A stretch of DNA of 64,000 nt from Propionibacteriaceae bacterium (GCA_030532575.1 JAUNKV010000008.1:1-64000); one strand, 5' to 3'; positions 15,735 to 26,895 are shown, counted from the first letter of the stretch. The notes: a model not told the origin generated them from the letters alone. Program-made: numbers and translations.

Positions 15735-17237
15735 TCAATCCTCCTTGATCTCGCCGGTGATCCGGGCCGACAGTTCCTGACCTGTGAGCTCGGCAGGGTC
15801 GAGTTCCTCGACGAGTCGGCCGTCGCGCAGCAGCAGAATCCGGTTGCTCAGCCGCAGCAGCTCCGGGATGTCATCGGAGATCACGATGATGCCCATGCCG
15901 TCGTCGGCGAGCCGACGCAGCAGCTCGTGGATGTCGTTCTTGGAGCCGATGTCCACCCCGACGGTCGGCCCGCCCAGGATCAGCACATCGGGATTGCGGG
16001 CCAGCCACTTCGCCAGCACCACCCGCTGCTGGTTGCCTCCCGAGAGGGTCTTGACGGCGTTGTCCGGGTTGGCGGTGACGATGTGCAGTTCCTCGACCCA
16101 GCGCTTCACCTCGGCAGCCCGCCGTTTCCGGTCGAGCACCCCGATGCCGGAGGAGAGCTGGTCCAGCTCGGAGACCACGATGTTGTCGGCGATGGAGCGC
16201 TCCAGCATCAGCCCCTCGGTCAGCCGATCCTCCGGGACGTAGGCGATGCCACGGGAGATGGCGTCGCGGATGCTGGCGAAACGCACCACCTCGCCGTTGA
16301 CCCGGATCTGGCCCGCATCGGCGGCGAACACCCCGGACAGGGTGAGCGCCAGCTCCGTGCGTCCCGAGCCGAGCAGCCCCGTGATGCCCAGCACCTCGCC
16401 GCGCCTGAGCGTGAAGGAGACATCCTCGAAGGCCTCGTTCAATCCGAGTCCCTCTGCCTGCAGGACCGGCTCCCCCGGTTCACGCGCTGGCAGCAACGGC
16501 TCGTCGGAGAACTCCCGGCCCGTCATGTGGCGGGCGAAGGAGCGATGATCCAGCTCGCTGGTCCCGGCGGTGGTGATCAGCCTGCCGTTGCGCAGGATCG
16601 TGAACCGCTCGCTGATCTCGAAGACCTCGTCCAGCTTGTGGCTGACGAACAGCGTCGCGATACCACGCGCCTTCAGGTCGGTGATGACCTTGAACAGCGC
16701 CTCCACCTCGCGGTGGGTGAGGGCGGTGGTCGGCTCGTCCATGATGATGAGCTTGGTCTTCGTCAGCAGCGCCCGGCAGATCGCGATGAGCTGCTTGTCC
16801 GCGACCGACAGGTCCCCGACCCTGGCGTCGAGATCGACTGAGAAGTTGATCGTGGCCACGGCCTGCTCCGCGATCTGGCGGAACCGCTTCCAGTTCACCA
16901 GACGACGGCGCGCCGAGATTTCGCTGGTCAGGGCCAGGTTCTCCAGCACCGTGAGGTTCGGGAAGATGGAGAAGTCCTGGTAGATCACCTGGACCCCGCC
17001 GTGCATCGCCTCGAGCGGGGTGAGGCCTCGGTGGCTGTGGCCGTCGAGGATGATCTCCCCGGCATCGGGCTGGTACACCCCCGAGATGACCTTGATGAGG
17101 GTGGATTTTCCGCTGCCGTTCTCACCGGCCAGGCAGTGGATCTCGCCGGGTTCCAGTACGAGGTCCACACCGTCGAGCGCCTTGACCCCGGCGAACGACT
17201 TGGTGAGGCCCCGCACCTCAAGCACAGGCTGCAACAT
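15735..17237 (-). CDS. Sugar ABC transporter ATP-binding protein (RbsA-like, two NBDs)
   Basis: Tandem ATPase of 500 aa. Domain 1 has Walker A GENGSGKST near residue 40, a degenerate LSVADKQ signature and an intact Walker B (LIIMDEPTTAL). Domain 2 has the degenerate P-loop GLLGSGRTE usual for this family and a good LSGGNQQ signature, but its Walker B region reads LILGGPTVGVD, without the Asp-Glu pair of LILDEPT. Hydrolysis is therefore expected mainly at the composite site using domain 1 Walker motifs. Operon order is binding protein, ATPase, two permeases, isomerase. Confidence 0.9.
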   Translation of the reverse strand: MLQPVLEVRGLTKSFAGVKALDGVDLVLEPGEIHCLAGENGSGKSTLIKVISGVYQPDAGEIILDGHSHRGLTPLEAMHGGVQVIYQDFSIFPNLTVLENLALTSEISARRRLVNWKRFRQIAEQAVATINFSVDLDARVGDLSVADKQLIAICRALLTKTKLIIMDEPTTALTHREVEALFKVITDLKARGIATLFVSHKLDEVFEISERFTILRNGRLITTAGTSELDHRSFARHMTGREFSDEPLLPAREPGEPVLQAEGLGLNEAFEDVSFTLRRGEVLGITGLLGSGRTELALTLSGVFAADAGQIRVNGEVVRFASIRDAISRGIAYVPEDRLTEGLMLERSIADNIVVSELDQLSSGIGVLDRKRRAAEVKRWVEELHIVTANPDNAVKTLSGGNQQRVVLAKWLARNPDVLILGGPTVGVDIGSKNDIHELLRRLADDGMGIIVISDDIPELLRLSNRILLLRDGRLVEELDPAELTGQELSARITGEIKED

Positions 17238-17296
17238 GGTGGCTCCTTCGCGAGCGTCCGGGCGCGCTCATCGCACGCCCGGACGTGGCGGTGATG

Positions 17297-18322
17297 TCAG
17301 AATCCGAGGCTGTCGACGTTCTCCGCGGTGATGACGATCCAGCCGGAGCCCTCCAGCACCTTGTCGCTGCCCTCGGCGAACTTCATGGACTCGTAGCCCT
17401 CGACCCCCAGGTTGACGCCGTCGGCGATCTGCTCGCCGTCGAGCACCTTCTTGGCCAGCGCGGCCATCGCGTACCCGGCCAGGGCCGGGTCCCACAGGGT
17501 CAGTGCGGCAACAAGCCCCTTCTCCAGGATTTCCTTGTTGGCCGCGGGCATCCCGGTCCCGGCGGTGAACACCTTGCCCTTGAGGCCGAGCTCCTCGATG
17601 GCCCGGGCGATGCCGGGGGCGTCGAAGGAGGAGGTGCCCATGATGCCCTTGAGGTCCGGGTACTTCTTGAACAGCTCCTTGGCGGTCTGGTAGGCCCCCT
17701 CGCCGTCGTCCTGGGACTCCACCCTGGCCTCGGCCTCGAGGAGGGTCATGTTGGGGTACTTCTCCTTCTGGTGCTTCACCCCACCGTCGGCCCATTCGTT
17801 GTGGGAGGCGTTGGTGACGTGGCCCACCATCGTGGTGTAGAGCCCCTCCTCACCCATCGCCTTGGCCAGGTTGTCCATGATGAAGCCGCCGTAGGCCTCG
17901 TTGTTGAAGGCCTCGATGTCGTACTTGGTGTTCTCCTGGCTGGCGCCCTCGTGGGTGATGACGAGGATGCCCGCGTCCATCGCCTCCTTGAGCACCGGCT
18001 CCAGGGCGGCCGGATCGACGGGGACCACGCAGATGGCGCTGACCCGCTGCGCGATGAGGTCACGGATGACCTGGGACTGCAGGGTGGCGTCGGTCTCGGC
18101 AGGTCCCTTCTGGTAGACGTTGAGCTTGGTCTCCTCCGCGAACTTCTTCACGCCGGTCTCCATGCGCACGAACCAGGGGTTGGTGGCGTCCTTGGGCACG
18201 ATGACGATGGTGTGCTGGCCGTCCGAGCCGCCGGAGCCGCCCGTCTGGTTGTCGCTGCATCCGGCGAGCCCGAGGGCTGCCACCGCAAGACCGTTGAGCT
18301 GGATGAACAGTCGCCGCTTCAT
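17297..18322 (-). CDS. Sugar-binding lipoprotein of the ABC importer (RbsB/LsrB-like)
   Basis: Lipoprotein of 341 aa. The signal peptide ends with the lipobox LGLAGC (residues 16-21), followed by a Gly/Ser linker. The mature part is a periplasmic-binding-protein type I fold (TIVIVPKDATNPWFVRMETG), with GIMGTSSFDAPGIARAIEE and VFTAGTGMPAANKEIL further on. It delivers the substrate to the importer encoded downstream. The substrate cannot be read from sequence; the accompanying isomerase suggests a small sugar or sugar acid. First gene of the operon, divergent from the LacI regulator. Confidence 0.88.
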   Translation of the reverse strand: MKRRLFIQLNGLAVAALGLAGCSDNQTGGSGGSDGQHTIVIVPKDATNPWFVRMETGVKKFAEETKLNVYQKGPAETDATLQSQVIRDLIAQRVSAICVVPVDPAALEPVLKEAMDAGILVITHEGASQENTKYDIEAFNNEAYGGFIMDNLAKAMGEEGLYTTMVGHVTNASHNEWADGGVKHQKEKYPNMTLLEAEARVESQDDGEGAYQTAKELFKKYPDLKGIMGTSSFDAPGIARAIEELGLKGKVFTAGTGMPAANKEILEKGLVAALTLWDPALAGYAMAALAKKVLDGEQIADGVNLGVEGYESMKFAEGSDKVLEGSGWIVITAENVDSLGF

Positions 18323-18356
18323 CGCGTTTCCTTCCGTGGTCAGGGCTGCCGCGCCC

Positions 18357-18376
18357 TGATTAAAGCGTTTTAATCA
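18357..18376. promoter_or_regulatory. LacI-type operator between the ABC operon and its regulator
   Basis: TGATTAAAGCGTTTTAATCA is a 20-base near-perfect dyad with a central CG, the usual form of LacI-family operators. It lies 35 bases upstream of the binding-protein start and 86 upstream of the LacI start, suited to repressing both directions. The AT-rich arms stand out from the GC-rich surroundings. Confidence 0.7.
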
Positions 18377-18461
18377 CCTATGCTTGAGCATAACCCACGG
18401 AGGCGCCCTCAGGGCAACTCCCAGACCCAGATCGATATCTTTCCGTTACCTCGGGAGCGCG

Positions 18462-19460
18462 ATGACCAAACGTGTGGGGGTTGCCGAGGTGGCGGCCCTG
18501 GCCGGAGTCTCCCCCGGCACCGTCAGCAACACCCTCAACCACCCGGAACGGGTCTCCCCCACCACCCGGGCCGCCGTCCTGGCCGCCGTGCAGGAGCTGG
18601 GTTTCGTCCCCAACCAGCACGCCCGGGTGCTGTCCGGGGCCACCAGCAACCTGCTGGGCTTGGTCGTGGTGGACCTGCTGAGCCCGTTCTTCATGGAGCT
18701 GGCCCACGCCGTCGAACGCACCGCCGCCGAGGCCGGATACGTGATGATCCTCAGCAACTCCGAGAACGACCACGACCGGGAACAGACGCTGCTGCGCACC
18801 CTCGCGGCCCAGCGCGTCATCGGCTGCCTGGTGACCCCGGCCGGGGGTGGCGCACCCCCCGTCGAGGCCAGCCAAGGGGTGCCGCTGGTCCTGATCGACC
18901 ACACCACGAAGGACCATCCCTGCTCGGTGTCGGTGGACCACGTGGCGGGCGGACGCCTGGCGGCCGAACACCTCATCTCGCTGGGACACACCCGGCTGGG
19001 TTTCGTGGCGGGACGCCCGAACCTGCGCCAGTTCACCCAGCGCGAGCAGGGCATCCGAGCGGTGATGGCCGAGGCGGGGCTCGACCCGGACACACTGCGT
19101 GTGGTCCGCGCCGATGGCATCGGGCAGCCCAGCGGCCAGGCCTCAGGGAAGCGACTGCTCACAGAAGGTGACCTGCCGACCGGCATCTGCTGCGGCAACG
19201 ACATGTTGGCCTTCGGGGTGTACCGGGCGCTGACCCAGGGCGGGGTCCGGGTCCCCGAGGACGTGGCCCTGGTCGGCTACGACGACGTGGACTTCGCCGC
19301 GAACTGGATCGTGCCGCTGACCAGCATCAGCCAACCCACCGCCCGCATGGGGGAACAGGCGGCCCGGCTCCTCATCGACCACGTCACCAACCCGGAGCAC
19401 CGGCACGAGCGCGTGGTGCTGCAGCCCAGCCTCATCGTGCGCCGCTCCAGCACCACCTGA
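18462..19460 (+). CDS. LacI-family transcriptional regulator of the sugar ABC operon
   Basis: Regulator of 332 aa. The N-terminal helix-turn-helix VAEVAALAGVSPGTVSNTLN is followed by the hinge region and a periplasmic-binding-protein-like effector domain (LLGLVVVDLLSPFFMELAHA, then CGNDMLAFGVYRAL and ALVGYDDVDF). It most likely represses the divergent importer operon until the imported sugar or its phosphate binds. The frame is open upstream to 18384, but the ATG at 18462 follows GGGAG and gives the normal N-terminus. Confidence 0.88.
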   Translation: MTKRVGVAEVAALAGVSPGTVSNTLNHPERVSPTTRAAVLAAVQELGFVPNQHARVLSGATSNLLGLVVVDLLSPFFMELAHAVERTAAEAGYVMILSNSENDHDREQTLLRTLAAQRVIGCLVTPAGGGAPPVEASQGVPLVLIDHTTKDHPCSVSVDHVAGGRLAAEHLISLGHTRLGFVAGRPNLRQFTQREQGIRAVMAEAGLDPDTLRVVRADGIGQPSGQASGKRLLTEGDLPTGICCGNDMLAFGVYRALTQGGVRVPEDVALVGYDDVDFAANWIVPLTSISQPTARMGEQAARLLIDHVTNPEHRHERVVLQPSLIVRRSSTT

Positions 19461-19589
19461 GCGGGTGCGCGGATAGGGTTTCCGGGGGTCAGTTGTGCGT
19501 TCCGACGAAAACATGCCCTGAAATGACATAACGTGCGCTGGGGGTGAGGGGGTCGGGCGGGTGTCTGACGAAGGTAGTACATTGGGTCC

Positions 19590-19868
19590 ATGCGTACAGT
19601 CACCAAACGTGAGCTGAACCAGAACACCGCCGCCACGCTCCAGCAGGTTGACGATGACAACGACGTCATCGTGACCGAGCGTGGCAGGCCGCGCTGGCGG
19701 ATCAGTGCTGTCAGTGACTTCAGCGCCACACTCTCGCGGCTGGAGCGGGAGGGGCGCTACACGCCACCCTCGCCGAACCCTCCACCGTGGCCTGAGCATC
19801 CTGGTGGACCGGCCTACACCGACGCCGAGGTTGAGGAGCTGCTGCAGGACATCCGGGGAGACCACTGA
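19590..19868 (+). CDS. Phd/YefM-family antitoxin
   Basis: Antitoxin of 92 aa. The N-terminal half has the Phd/YefM fold signature (VTKRELNQNTAATLQQVDDD, then VIVTERGRPRWRI). The C-terminal tail is proline-rich and ends in an acidic stretch (AEVEELLQDIRGDH) likely to wrap the toxin. It starts six bases after the -10-like TACATT (19578-19583), without a Shine-Dalgarno sequence, and is followed after three bases by the PIN toxin gene. Phd-type antitoxins normally repress their own operon. Confidence 0.87.
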   Translation: MRTVTKRELNQNTAATLQQVDDDNDVIVTERGRPRWRISAVSDFSATLSRLEREGRYTPPSPNPPPWPEHPGGPAYTDAEVEELLQDIRGDH

Positions 19869-19871
19869 GTC

Positions 19872-20270
19872 ATGCAGGGAGCCCTCGTCTACCTCGACTC
19901 CTCCGTGGCGCTGCGTACGATCCTGGATGTGCCCGAGCGCCGTCGGCTGCTGGCGTGGATGGAGAGCCCGGACCTCTTCTTCGTGTCCTCGCGTCTGCTG
20001 CGGACAGAGGTCATTCGGGCGCTTCGGCGGGAGGGTCGCCCCTTGGCTGAGGCCCAGCCGCTCCTCGCGCGCGTCGGGCTGTGGGACCTCAGCCGCGAAA
20101 CCCACGTGGTGGCCGAATCCATCGGCCACCACATCAAGGCCCTTGATGCGCTGCATCTCGCGACGGCTGTCCTGGTGGGTCAGCCCATCACGGTTGCCAC
20201 GCATGACGCCAGGATGGCGGCAGTGGCGGAGTACCTAGGGCTCCCAACGGTTGACCCCGTGAAGGACTGA
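19872..20270 (+). CDS. PIN-domain toxin (VapC-like ribonuclease)
   Basis: Protein of 132 aa with the PIN acidic residues in place: YLDSSVALR (Asp 9), RTEVIRAL (Glu), IKALDALHLATA (Asp) and VATHDARM (Asp). PIN toxins are Mg-dependent endoribonucleases cleaving tRNA or rRNA. It is encoded right behind its Phd/YefM-type antitoxin, a common mixed pairing. All four catalytic residues are present, so the toxin is predicted active. Confidence 0.88.
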   Translation: MQGALVYLDSSVALRTILDVPERRRLLAWMESPDLFFVSSRLLRTEVIRALRREGRPLAEAQPLLARVGLWDLSRETHVVAESIGHHIKALDALHLATAVLVGQPITVATHDARMAAVAEYLGLPTVDPVKD

Positions 20271-20306
20271 GCTTGAGGGCAGCGGGAGCGGTGGTAGCTT
20301 TCGGCC

Positions 20307-20660
20307 ATGAAGACTTGGTACTTGTACATACTCGCCGCGGTCCTGTTCGTCGGCGGAATGGGCCTGATCACCATCAAACACCTCGGCCCCGAACCGGAGG
20401 TGACCTGTGTCGAGGAGGGCCAGCCCACCTCCGGTTTCAGCATCGAGAAGGACGGCAAGGACTGTCCCCTGAGCTACGAGGACTTCCAGAAGGTCTGGGA
20501 CTGGGACAACAATTCAGCACTGCCTGCCCGCTGGGCGGGTCTCGGACTGTGCGCCGTGGGCATCGGCACCGCCATCACGGCCGGGGTCATGCAGGCCAGG
20601 GCTCGCAAACGCCGTCGGGACGGCCAGTCCGCACACCAGCCCGGGGCTCCGCTGTCCTGA
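20307..20660 (+). CDS. Small membrane protein of unknown function (117 aa)
   Basis: Two hydrophobic segments, about residues 4-24 (LYILAAVLFVGGMGLITI) and 76-95 (WAGLGLCAVGIGTAITAGVM), flank an acidic external or internal loop with two cysteines. The C-terminus is basic. No family is recognised. It has a leaderless-type promoter (TAGCTT at 20295-20300, six bases before the ATG). It is separate from the toxin-antitoxin pair upstream and converges on chorismate mutase. Confidence 0.65.
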   Translation: MKTWYLYILAAVLFVGGMGLITIKHLGPEPEVTCVEEGQPTSGFSIEKDGKDCPLSYEDFQKVWDWDNNSALPARWAGLGLCAVGIGTAITAGVMQARARKRRRDGQSAHQPGAPLS

Positions 20661-20672
20661 CCGGGTGACCCC

Positions 20673-20972
20673 TCAGGCTTCCCTGCCCGCGATGCGCTCG
20701 TGGTGACGCACCACCTCGGCGACGATGAAGCCCACCACCTTCTCGGCGAACTCCGGGTCGAGGTTGGACTCCACCGCCAGCGCCCGCAGGCGGCGAATCT
20801 GCTCGGCCTCCCGGTCGGGATCGGCCGGGGGCAGCCCGGCCTCGGCCTTGAGCTCCCCCACCCGGCGGGTGATCTTGAACCGCTCGGCCAGCAGATGGAT
20901 CAGCATCGAGTCCATGTTGTCGATGCTGTCGCGCAGCCGCCGCAATTCGGCGCGGGCCTCGTCGCCGGTCAT
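20673..20972 (-). CDS. Chorismate mutase, AroQ type
   Basis: All-helical protein of 99 aa matching the CM_2 domain: LRRLRDSIDNMDSMLIHLLA, then ERFKITRRVGELKAEAGLPP, then D-x-x-RE. It converts chorismate to prephenate for phenylalanine and tyrosine synthesis. The Arg and Lys residues expected to bind the substrate (R near 11, R near 28, K near 39) are visible. It overlaps the stop of guaB3 by four bases (ATGA), so the two are co-translated. Confidence 0.88.
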   Translation of the reverse strand: MTGDEARAELRRLRDSIDNMDSMLIHLLAERFKITRRVGELKAEAGLPPADPDREAEQIRRLRALAVESNLDPEFAEKVVGFIVAEVVRHHERIAGREA

Positions 20973-22075
20973 GGATGCACCATCACGTCGATGCGCTGGA
21001 ACGACTTGATGTCGGTGTAGCCGGTCAGGGCCATCGCCTTGCGCAGCCCACCCACCAGGTTCATCGTGCCGTCCGGCAGCCGCGACGGCCCGACCACGAC
21101 CTCGGCCAGGGAACCGACCTGCTCGAAGAAGACCCGCTCACCGCGCGGCAGCGTCGCGTGCCAGGCCTCCGGACCCCAGTGCCAGCCCCGCCCAGGCGCC
21201 TCGGTCGCCCGGGCCAGCGGAGAACCCACCATCACGGCGTCCGCACCACAGGCGATCGCCTTGGCGATGTCCCCGGAGCGCCCCACCGCACCGTCGGCGA
21301 TGAGGTGGACGTAGCGCCCTCCCGACTCCTCCAGGTAGTCGCGTCGCGCCTCGGCGACATCGGCGACGGCGGAGGCCATCGGCACCTCGATGCCCAGCAC
21401 CGACGCGGTGGTGTGGGTGGCCCCGCCACCGAAACCGACGAGCACCCCGGCGGCTCCTGCCCGCATCAGGTGCAGCGCCATCCGGTAGGTGGCGCACCCC
21501 CCGACCAGCACCGGCGCGTCGAAGTTGTAGATGAACTCCTTGAGGTTGAGCGGGTTCTCCGCCCCGTCCACGTGCTCGGCGGAGACGGTGGTGCCGCGGA
21601 TGACGAAGAAGTCCACCCCGCTGCGGGCGATGACCTCGGCGAACTCCTGGGTCCTCGCCGGGGACAGCGCACCGGCCACCGGCACCCCGGCCGCCCTGAT
21701 CTCCGCCAGTCGGGCCTCGATCAGCTCCGCCTTGACCGGCTCGGCGTAGACCTGCTGCAGCCTGCGGGTGGCGCTGACCTGATCCGCCGGTTCCGTCAAC
21801 TGCTCGTAGGCCCGGGAGGGGTCCTCGTAGCGGGTCCACAGGCCTTCGAGGTTGAGCACCCCGAGCCCGCCGAGACGGCCCATCTCGATGGCGGTGGCCG
21901 GGGACATCACCGAGTCCATCGGGGCCGCGACGATGGGGGCGTCGAAGGTGACGGCGTCGATCCGCCAGCTCAGATCCACCTCCGACTCGGCGCGGGTGCG
22001 TCGGGCGGGAGCGATGGCGACATCGTCGAAGGCGAAACCACGCACGGTGTTCTTGGAACGGCCGAGTTCGTACAT
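20969..22075 (-). CDS. guaB3: GuaB3 family IMP dehydrogenase-related protein
   Basis: Protein of 368 aa of the actinobacterial GuaB3 family (IMP dehydrogenase/GMP reductase fold, no CBS domains). The N-terminus YELGRSKNTVRGFAFDDVAI is diagnostic; VVAPMDSVMSPATAIEMG and GGCATYRMALHLMRAGAAGV follow. The catalytic loop is atypical compared with true GuaB, and the activity of the family is not settled from sequence alone. It lies 11 bases downstream of guaB in one transcription unit, the usual actinobacterial arrangement. Confidence 0.9.
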   Translation of the reverse strand: MYELGRSKNTVRGFAFDDVAIAPARRTRAESEVDLSWRIDAVTFDAPIVAAPMDSVMSPATAIEMGRLGGLGVLNLEGLWTRYEDPSRAYEQLTEPADQVSATRRLQQVYAEPVKAELIEARLAEIRAAGVPVAGALSPARTQEFAEVIARSGVDFFVIRGTTVSAEHVDGAENPLNLKEFIYNFDAPVLVGGCATYRMALHLMRAGAAGVLVGFGGGATHTTASVLGIEVPMASAVADVAEARRDYLEESGGRYVHLIADGAVGRSGDIAKAIACGADAVMVGSPLARATEAPGRGWHWGPEAWHATLPRGERVFFEQVGSLAEVVVGPSRLPDGTMNLVGGLRKAMALTGYTDIKSFQRIDVMVHP

Positions 22076-22086
22076 CAGGGTGCCTT

Positions 22087-24299
<2,213 letters not shown>

Positions 24300-24320
24300 G
24301 GTGGTTCAGCCTCTGCCGGA

Positions 24321-25232
24321 TCAGTCCTCGTCCTCATCCTCCGGCAGGTAGGCACACAGCGCGGTGGCCGAGGGCACCACGTAGACCGAGCCGCTGAGCG
24401 GAGTGGTGAACCGGGTCAGGGCGTCACGCACCCCGTCCACCCCGGCCATACGCCGCAGCATCTCGAACTGGCGGTGCTGATCCTTGCTGAACCCGACGAA
24501 CAGGGTGCCGTGGTCCCCGGTCACCCCGTAGGCCACGTTTCGGCGCAGGATGTCCAGCTCCTCACCGTCGTGCTCCACCACGGTCCGGGAGACATGAGAG
24601 TTCTCCGGCATCTCGTCCTCGGGCAGCTCGATGCTGTCGGGCTTGGTGCGCCCGATGACCTTCTCCTGATCCTGCTCGCTGAGGGTGGCCCAGTGCTTCT
24701 CGTGCCGCCACTGCTGGAACAACAGCACCGTCGCCCCTGCCCCCGGCTCCCCCGGGGCCACGCAGGCCGCACTCGCGGCCTCCACCAGCGGCGGGTTCTC
24801 GCTGCCATCGATGAAACCGGTCAGGTCGCGGGACTGCTTGTAGTGCCACCCCGAGAGCTCGACGATCACCTCGGCCAGGCCAGCGACGGCGGCGCGCAGC
24901 TCCGTGGTGCGGTCGAACAGCACGGCGCGCTCGGCACCGGCGAGCCACACCCACAGGTCGTGCTGGGTGGCGGGCATCTGGTAGCCGGACTTCCCCGTGA
25001 TGGGCTCGGACCAGTCCTCGGCATCGACCGGGGTCTGGTCGGGGTGGAGGGAACGCCACAGGCTCGGGCGGACCCCGACCACCATGCTGCATCCCCCTTC
25101 CGTGTGGTTGGCGGGCAGCTTCATGAGGTGGCGGAGCACCTCCTCCAGCGCGTCGGGACGCACGAGGTCCAGCTCGAGGTAGGCGTTCTCAGGGGTACCG
25201 AGGGCGAAGATTCCAGGCTGAGGGATGGTCAT
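24321..25232 (-). CDS. DyP-type heme peroxidase
   Basis: Peroxidase of 303 aa without a Tat signal, so of the cytoplasmic YfeX/TyrA-like class. The GxxDG motif is present at residues 139-143 (GFIDGSEN), and a proximal-side HVSRT with downstream RRNVAYG fits the family. It would reduce hydrogen peroxide with organic substrates. No encapsulin gene is adjacent. The C-terminus is short and acidic. The gene has a leaderless-type promoter: TAACCT read on the minus strand (25239-25244) ends six bases before the ATG. Confidence 0.9.
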   Translation of the reverse strand: MTIPQPGIFALGTPENAYLELDLVRPDALEEVLRHLMKLPANHTEGGCSMVVGVRPSLWRSLHPDQTPVDAEDWSEPITGKSGYQMPATQHDLWVWLAGAERAVLFDRTTELRAAVAGLAEVIVELSGWHYKQSRDLTGFIDGSENPPLVEAASAACVAPGEPGAGATVLLFQQWRHEKHWATLSEQDQEKVIGRTKPDSIELPEDEMPENSHVSRTVVEHDGEELDILRRNVAYGVTGDHGTLFVGFSKDQHRQFEMLRRMAGVDGVRDALTRFTTPLSGSVYVVPSATALCAYLPEDEDED

Positions 25233-25313
25233 GGGTCGAGGTTAGCGCCCCCGACCGACTTTTCTTGACCACCGACACGTGAGGAGAGGCGCTGACGAGC
25301 TCACGGGGCGAAA

Positions 25314-25372
25314 ACGAACTGGCGGGTTGCGCCGATGTCAACGCTGCCACAAAGGCAAAACGGCGGTTCGTG
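25314..25372 (+). repeat. Dispersed short repeat (copy 2 of 2)
   Basis: Second copy of the repeat at 10387-10455: ACGAAC at the left end, GATGTCAACGCTGCCAC in the middle, CGGCGGTTCGTG at the right end. Here the ends ACGAAC/GTTCGT are perfect inverted repeats. It fills most of the gap between the DyP gene and the DUF2207-like gene. The left half is shortened by about ten bases relative to copy 1. Confidence 0.5.
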
Positions 25373-25394
25373 CCCGTGTGGAGGTGCTCGGAGG

Positions 25395-26294
25395 TCAACC
25401 GTCGAGGAGGGCGGCAGCACCGGCGACGGCGCCGACCAGGGCCTTCGCGCCCCACCAGGCAGCGGCCTCGCCGAGGAAGCCCACCGCGCCCCAGCCGACG
25501 TCGAGGGCACCACCTTGGCCCTCGATCCAGTCGAACTGCAGGTTGGCCGCGGAGACGTCGAGCCCCCGGGTCAGTTCCGGCAGCCGCGAGGTCATCCCGA
25601 GGGCGACCAGCCAGGGCAGCTCCCGCTGCACGTCCTCGGCCGTACCCAGCGCAACACCGCTGCTGAGCTCCTGCTCCTTGACGCGCACCCAGTCCCGGGC
25701 CGCCGAGCCGCGCGCCGTGCGGCGGGCCCGAAGCTGCGGCTGGTACATGGTGATGCCCCCGGCCAGCACGAACAGCACCGCCGCTGGCCACCCGAGACCG
25801 ACAGCCAGCACCGCCACCGCAGCCGCCACGCCGAGCAGGAACCCCCACCACTGAACACGGCGGGAAGCCCGCACCGGGTGGAACCACCCGTCCTTGTCAG
25901 CGGCTGCGAGCAGCTTGGCCGCCAGCTTCCGCACCACCCCGCGACGCTCCGTCACGAGCTCGTGCAGCGACACCTTCTGTCGCTTCGCGAACACCCTGGC
26001 CAGAAATGACTGCTCGGCCGGGCTCAGCCCCTGCTGCTTGGCGGAACCGGCCCGCAGCACCCAGTCGCGTCGCCTGCCCTCCCCCACCACCTGGATCACC
26101 AGGTGGCCACGGGTCGCCAGATCGACCAGCACCGCCACGACGTCTCGGGAACGCACCCGGCCCCGGGTCGCGATCCCCACCATCCCCGGCCCGAGCCCCC
26201 GGGGCGCGGCCCCCTCGGCCGGGTCGTCGCGGGAGGTCTGCCACCGGTACCCGGCCAGCAGCAGCGCCGCCATGACTGCGACGCCCGCCGCCAC
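25395..26294 (-). CDS. DUF2207-like membrane protein, C-terminal part only
   Basis: Protein of 299 aa resembling the C-terminal half of DUF2207 proteins: one hydrophobic segment at the N-terminus, a winged-helix-like cytoplasmic stretch (RSRDVVAVLVDLATRGHLVI, then LSPAEQSFLARVF), a hydrophobic pair near residues 148-180, and a tail with LPWLVALGMTSRL. The usual N-terminal extracellular domain is absent, so the gene is shorter than the family norm. The GTG start follows GAGGGG. It lies 17 bases behind greA on the same strand and may be co-transcribed. The function is unknown. Confidence 0.7.
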   Translation of the reverse strand: MAAGVAVMAALLLAGYRWQTSRDDPAEGAAPRGLGPGMVGIATRGRVRSRDVVAVLVDLATRGHLVIQVVGEGRRRDWVLRAGSAKQQGLSPAEQSFLARVFAKRQKVSLHELVTERRGVVRKLAAKLLAAADKDGWFHPVRASRRVQWWGFLLGVAAAVAVLAVGLGWPAAVLFVLAGGITMYQPQLRARRTARGSAARDWVRVKEQELSSGVALGTAEDVQRELPWLVALGMTSRLPELTRGLDVSAANLQFDWIEGQGGALDVGWGAVGFLGEAAAWWGAKALVGAVAGAAALLDG

Positions 26295-26311
26295 CAGGGC
26301 GAGCCCCTCGT

Positions 26312-26809
26312 TCAGGACTCCACCTTGATGATGCGCACGGTGAGGGTCTTGCCGTTCGGGGCCTCGTAGGACACGTCGTCGCCGACCTTGCCGCCGAGCA
26401 CCGCTGCGCCGAGCGGCGACTGCGGGGAGACGGCGTGATCCACCGAGGAATCGGTGCCGAGGATTTCACGCGACCCGAGCAGGAAGGTGTCGGTGTCGTC
26501 CTCATCCCCGTCGAAGGCGACGGTGACGATGCGGCCCGGCGTCACCTCGTCGGGGGCCCCGCTGGCCTCGCCGACCTGCGCGGTACGCAGCAGATGCTCC
26601 AACTGACGGATGCGTCCCTCCATCTGCCCCTGTTCCTCGCGGGCGGCGTGGTAGCCACCGTTCTCGGACAGGTCGCCCTCCTCGCGAGCAGCGGCGATAC
26701 GGGCGCTGACCTCGGGACGGCCGACGGTCTTGAGGTGGTTCAGCTCGGCCTCAAGTGCGTCGTGGGCCTCCTGGGTGAGCCAGACGGTCTCGGAATGGGT
26801 CTCGGACAT
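26312..26809 (-). CDS. greA: Transcription elongation factor GreA
   Basis: Protein of 165 aa. The N-terminal coiled coil contains AHDALEAELNHLKTVGRPEV and the acidic tip REEGDLSENGGYHAAREEQG that inserts into the RNA polymerase secondary channel. The C-terminal FKBP-like domain follows. It rescues backtracked polymerase by stimulating transcript cleavage. Minus-strand TAGTCT (26816-26821) ends six bases before the ATG, indicating a leaderless mRNA. It is divergent from mca. Confidence 0.95.
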   Translation of the reverse strand: MSETHSETVWLTQEAHDALEAELNHLKTVGRPEVSARIAAAREEGDLSENGGYHAAREEQGQMEGRIRQLEHLLRTAQVGEASGAPDEVTPGRIVTVAFDGDEDDTDTFLLGSREILGTDSSVDHAVSPQSPLGAAVLGGKVGDDVSYEAPNGKTLTVRIIKVES

Positions 26810-26895
26810 CGCTCCAGACTAGCAGCGACACCCGACACGTCCCGGAATGCGCTCCGGTGCGGCCGATCCGTTCCTGAGGCGTCACAATGTCTGCC

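Noticed and set aside
14720..18373. Long plus-strand frames antisense to the ABC operon
   Set aside because: Compositionally biased (H/D/Q/R-rich) shadows typical of GC-rich DNA.
18323..18461. Riboswitch upstream of the sugar ABC operon
   Set aside because: The region is explained by a divergent promoter and LacI operator; no conserved aptamer was recognised.
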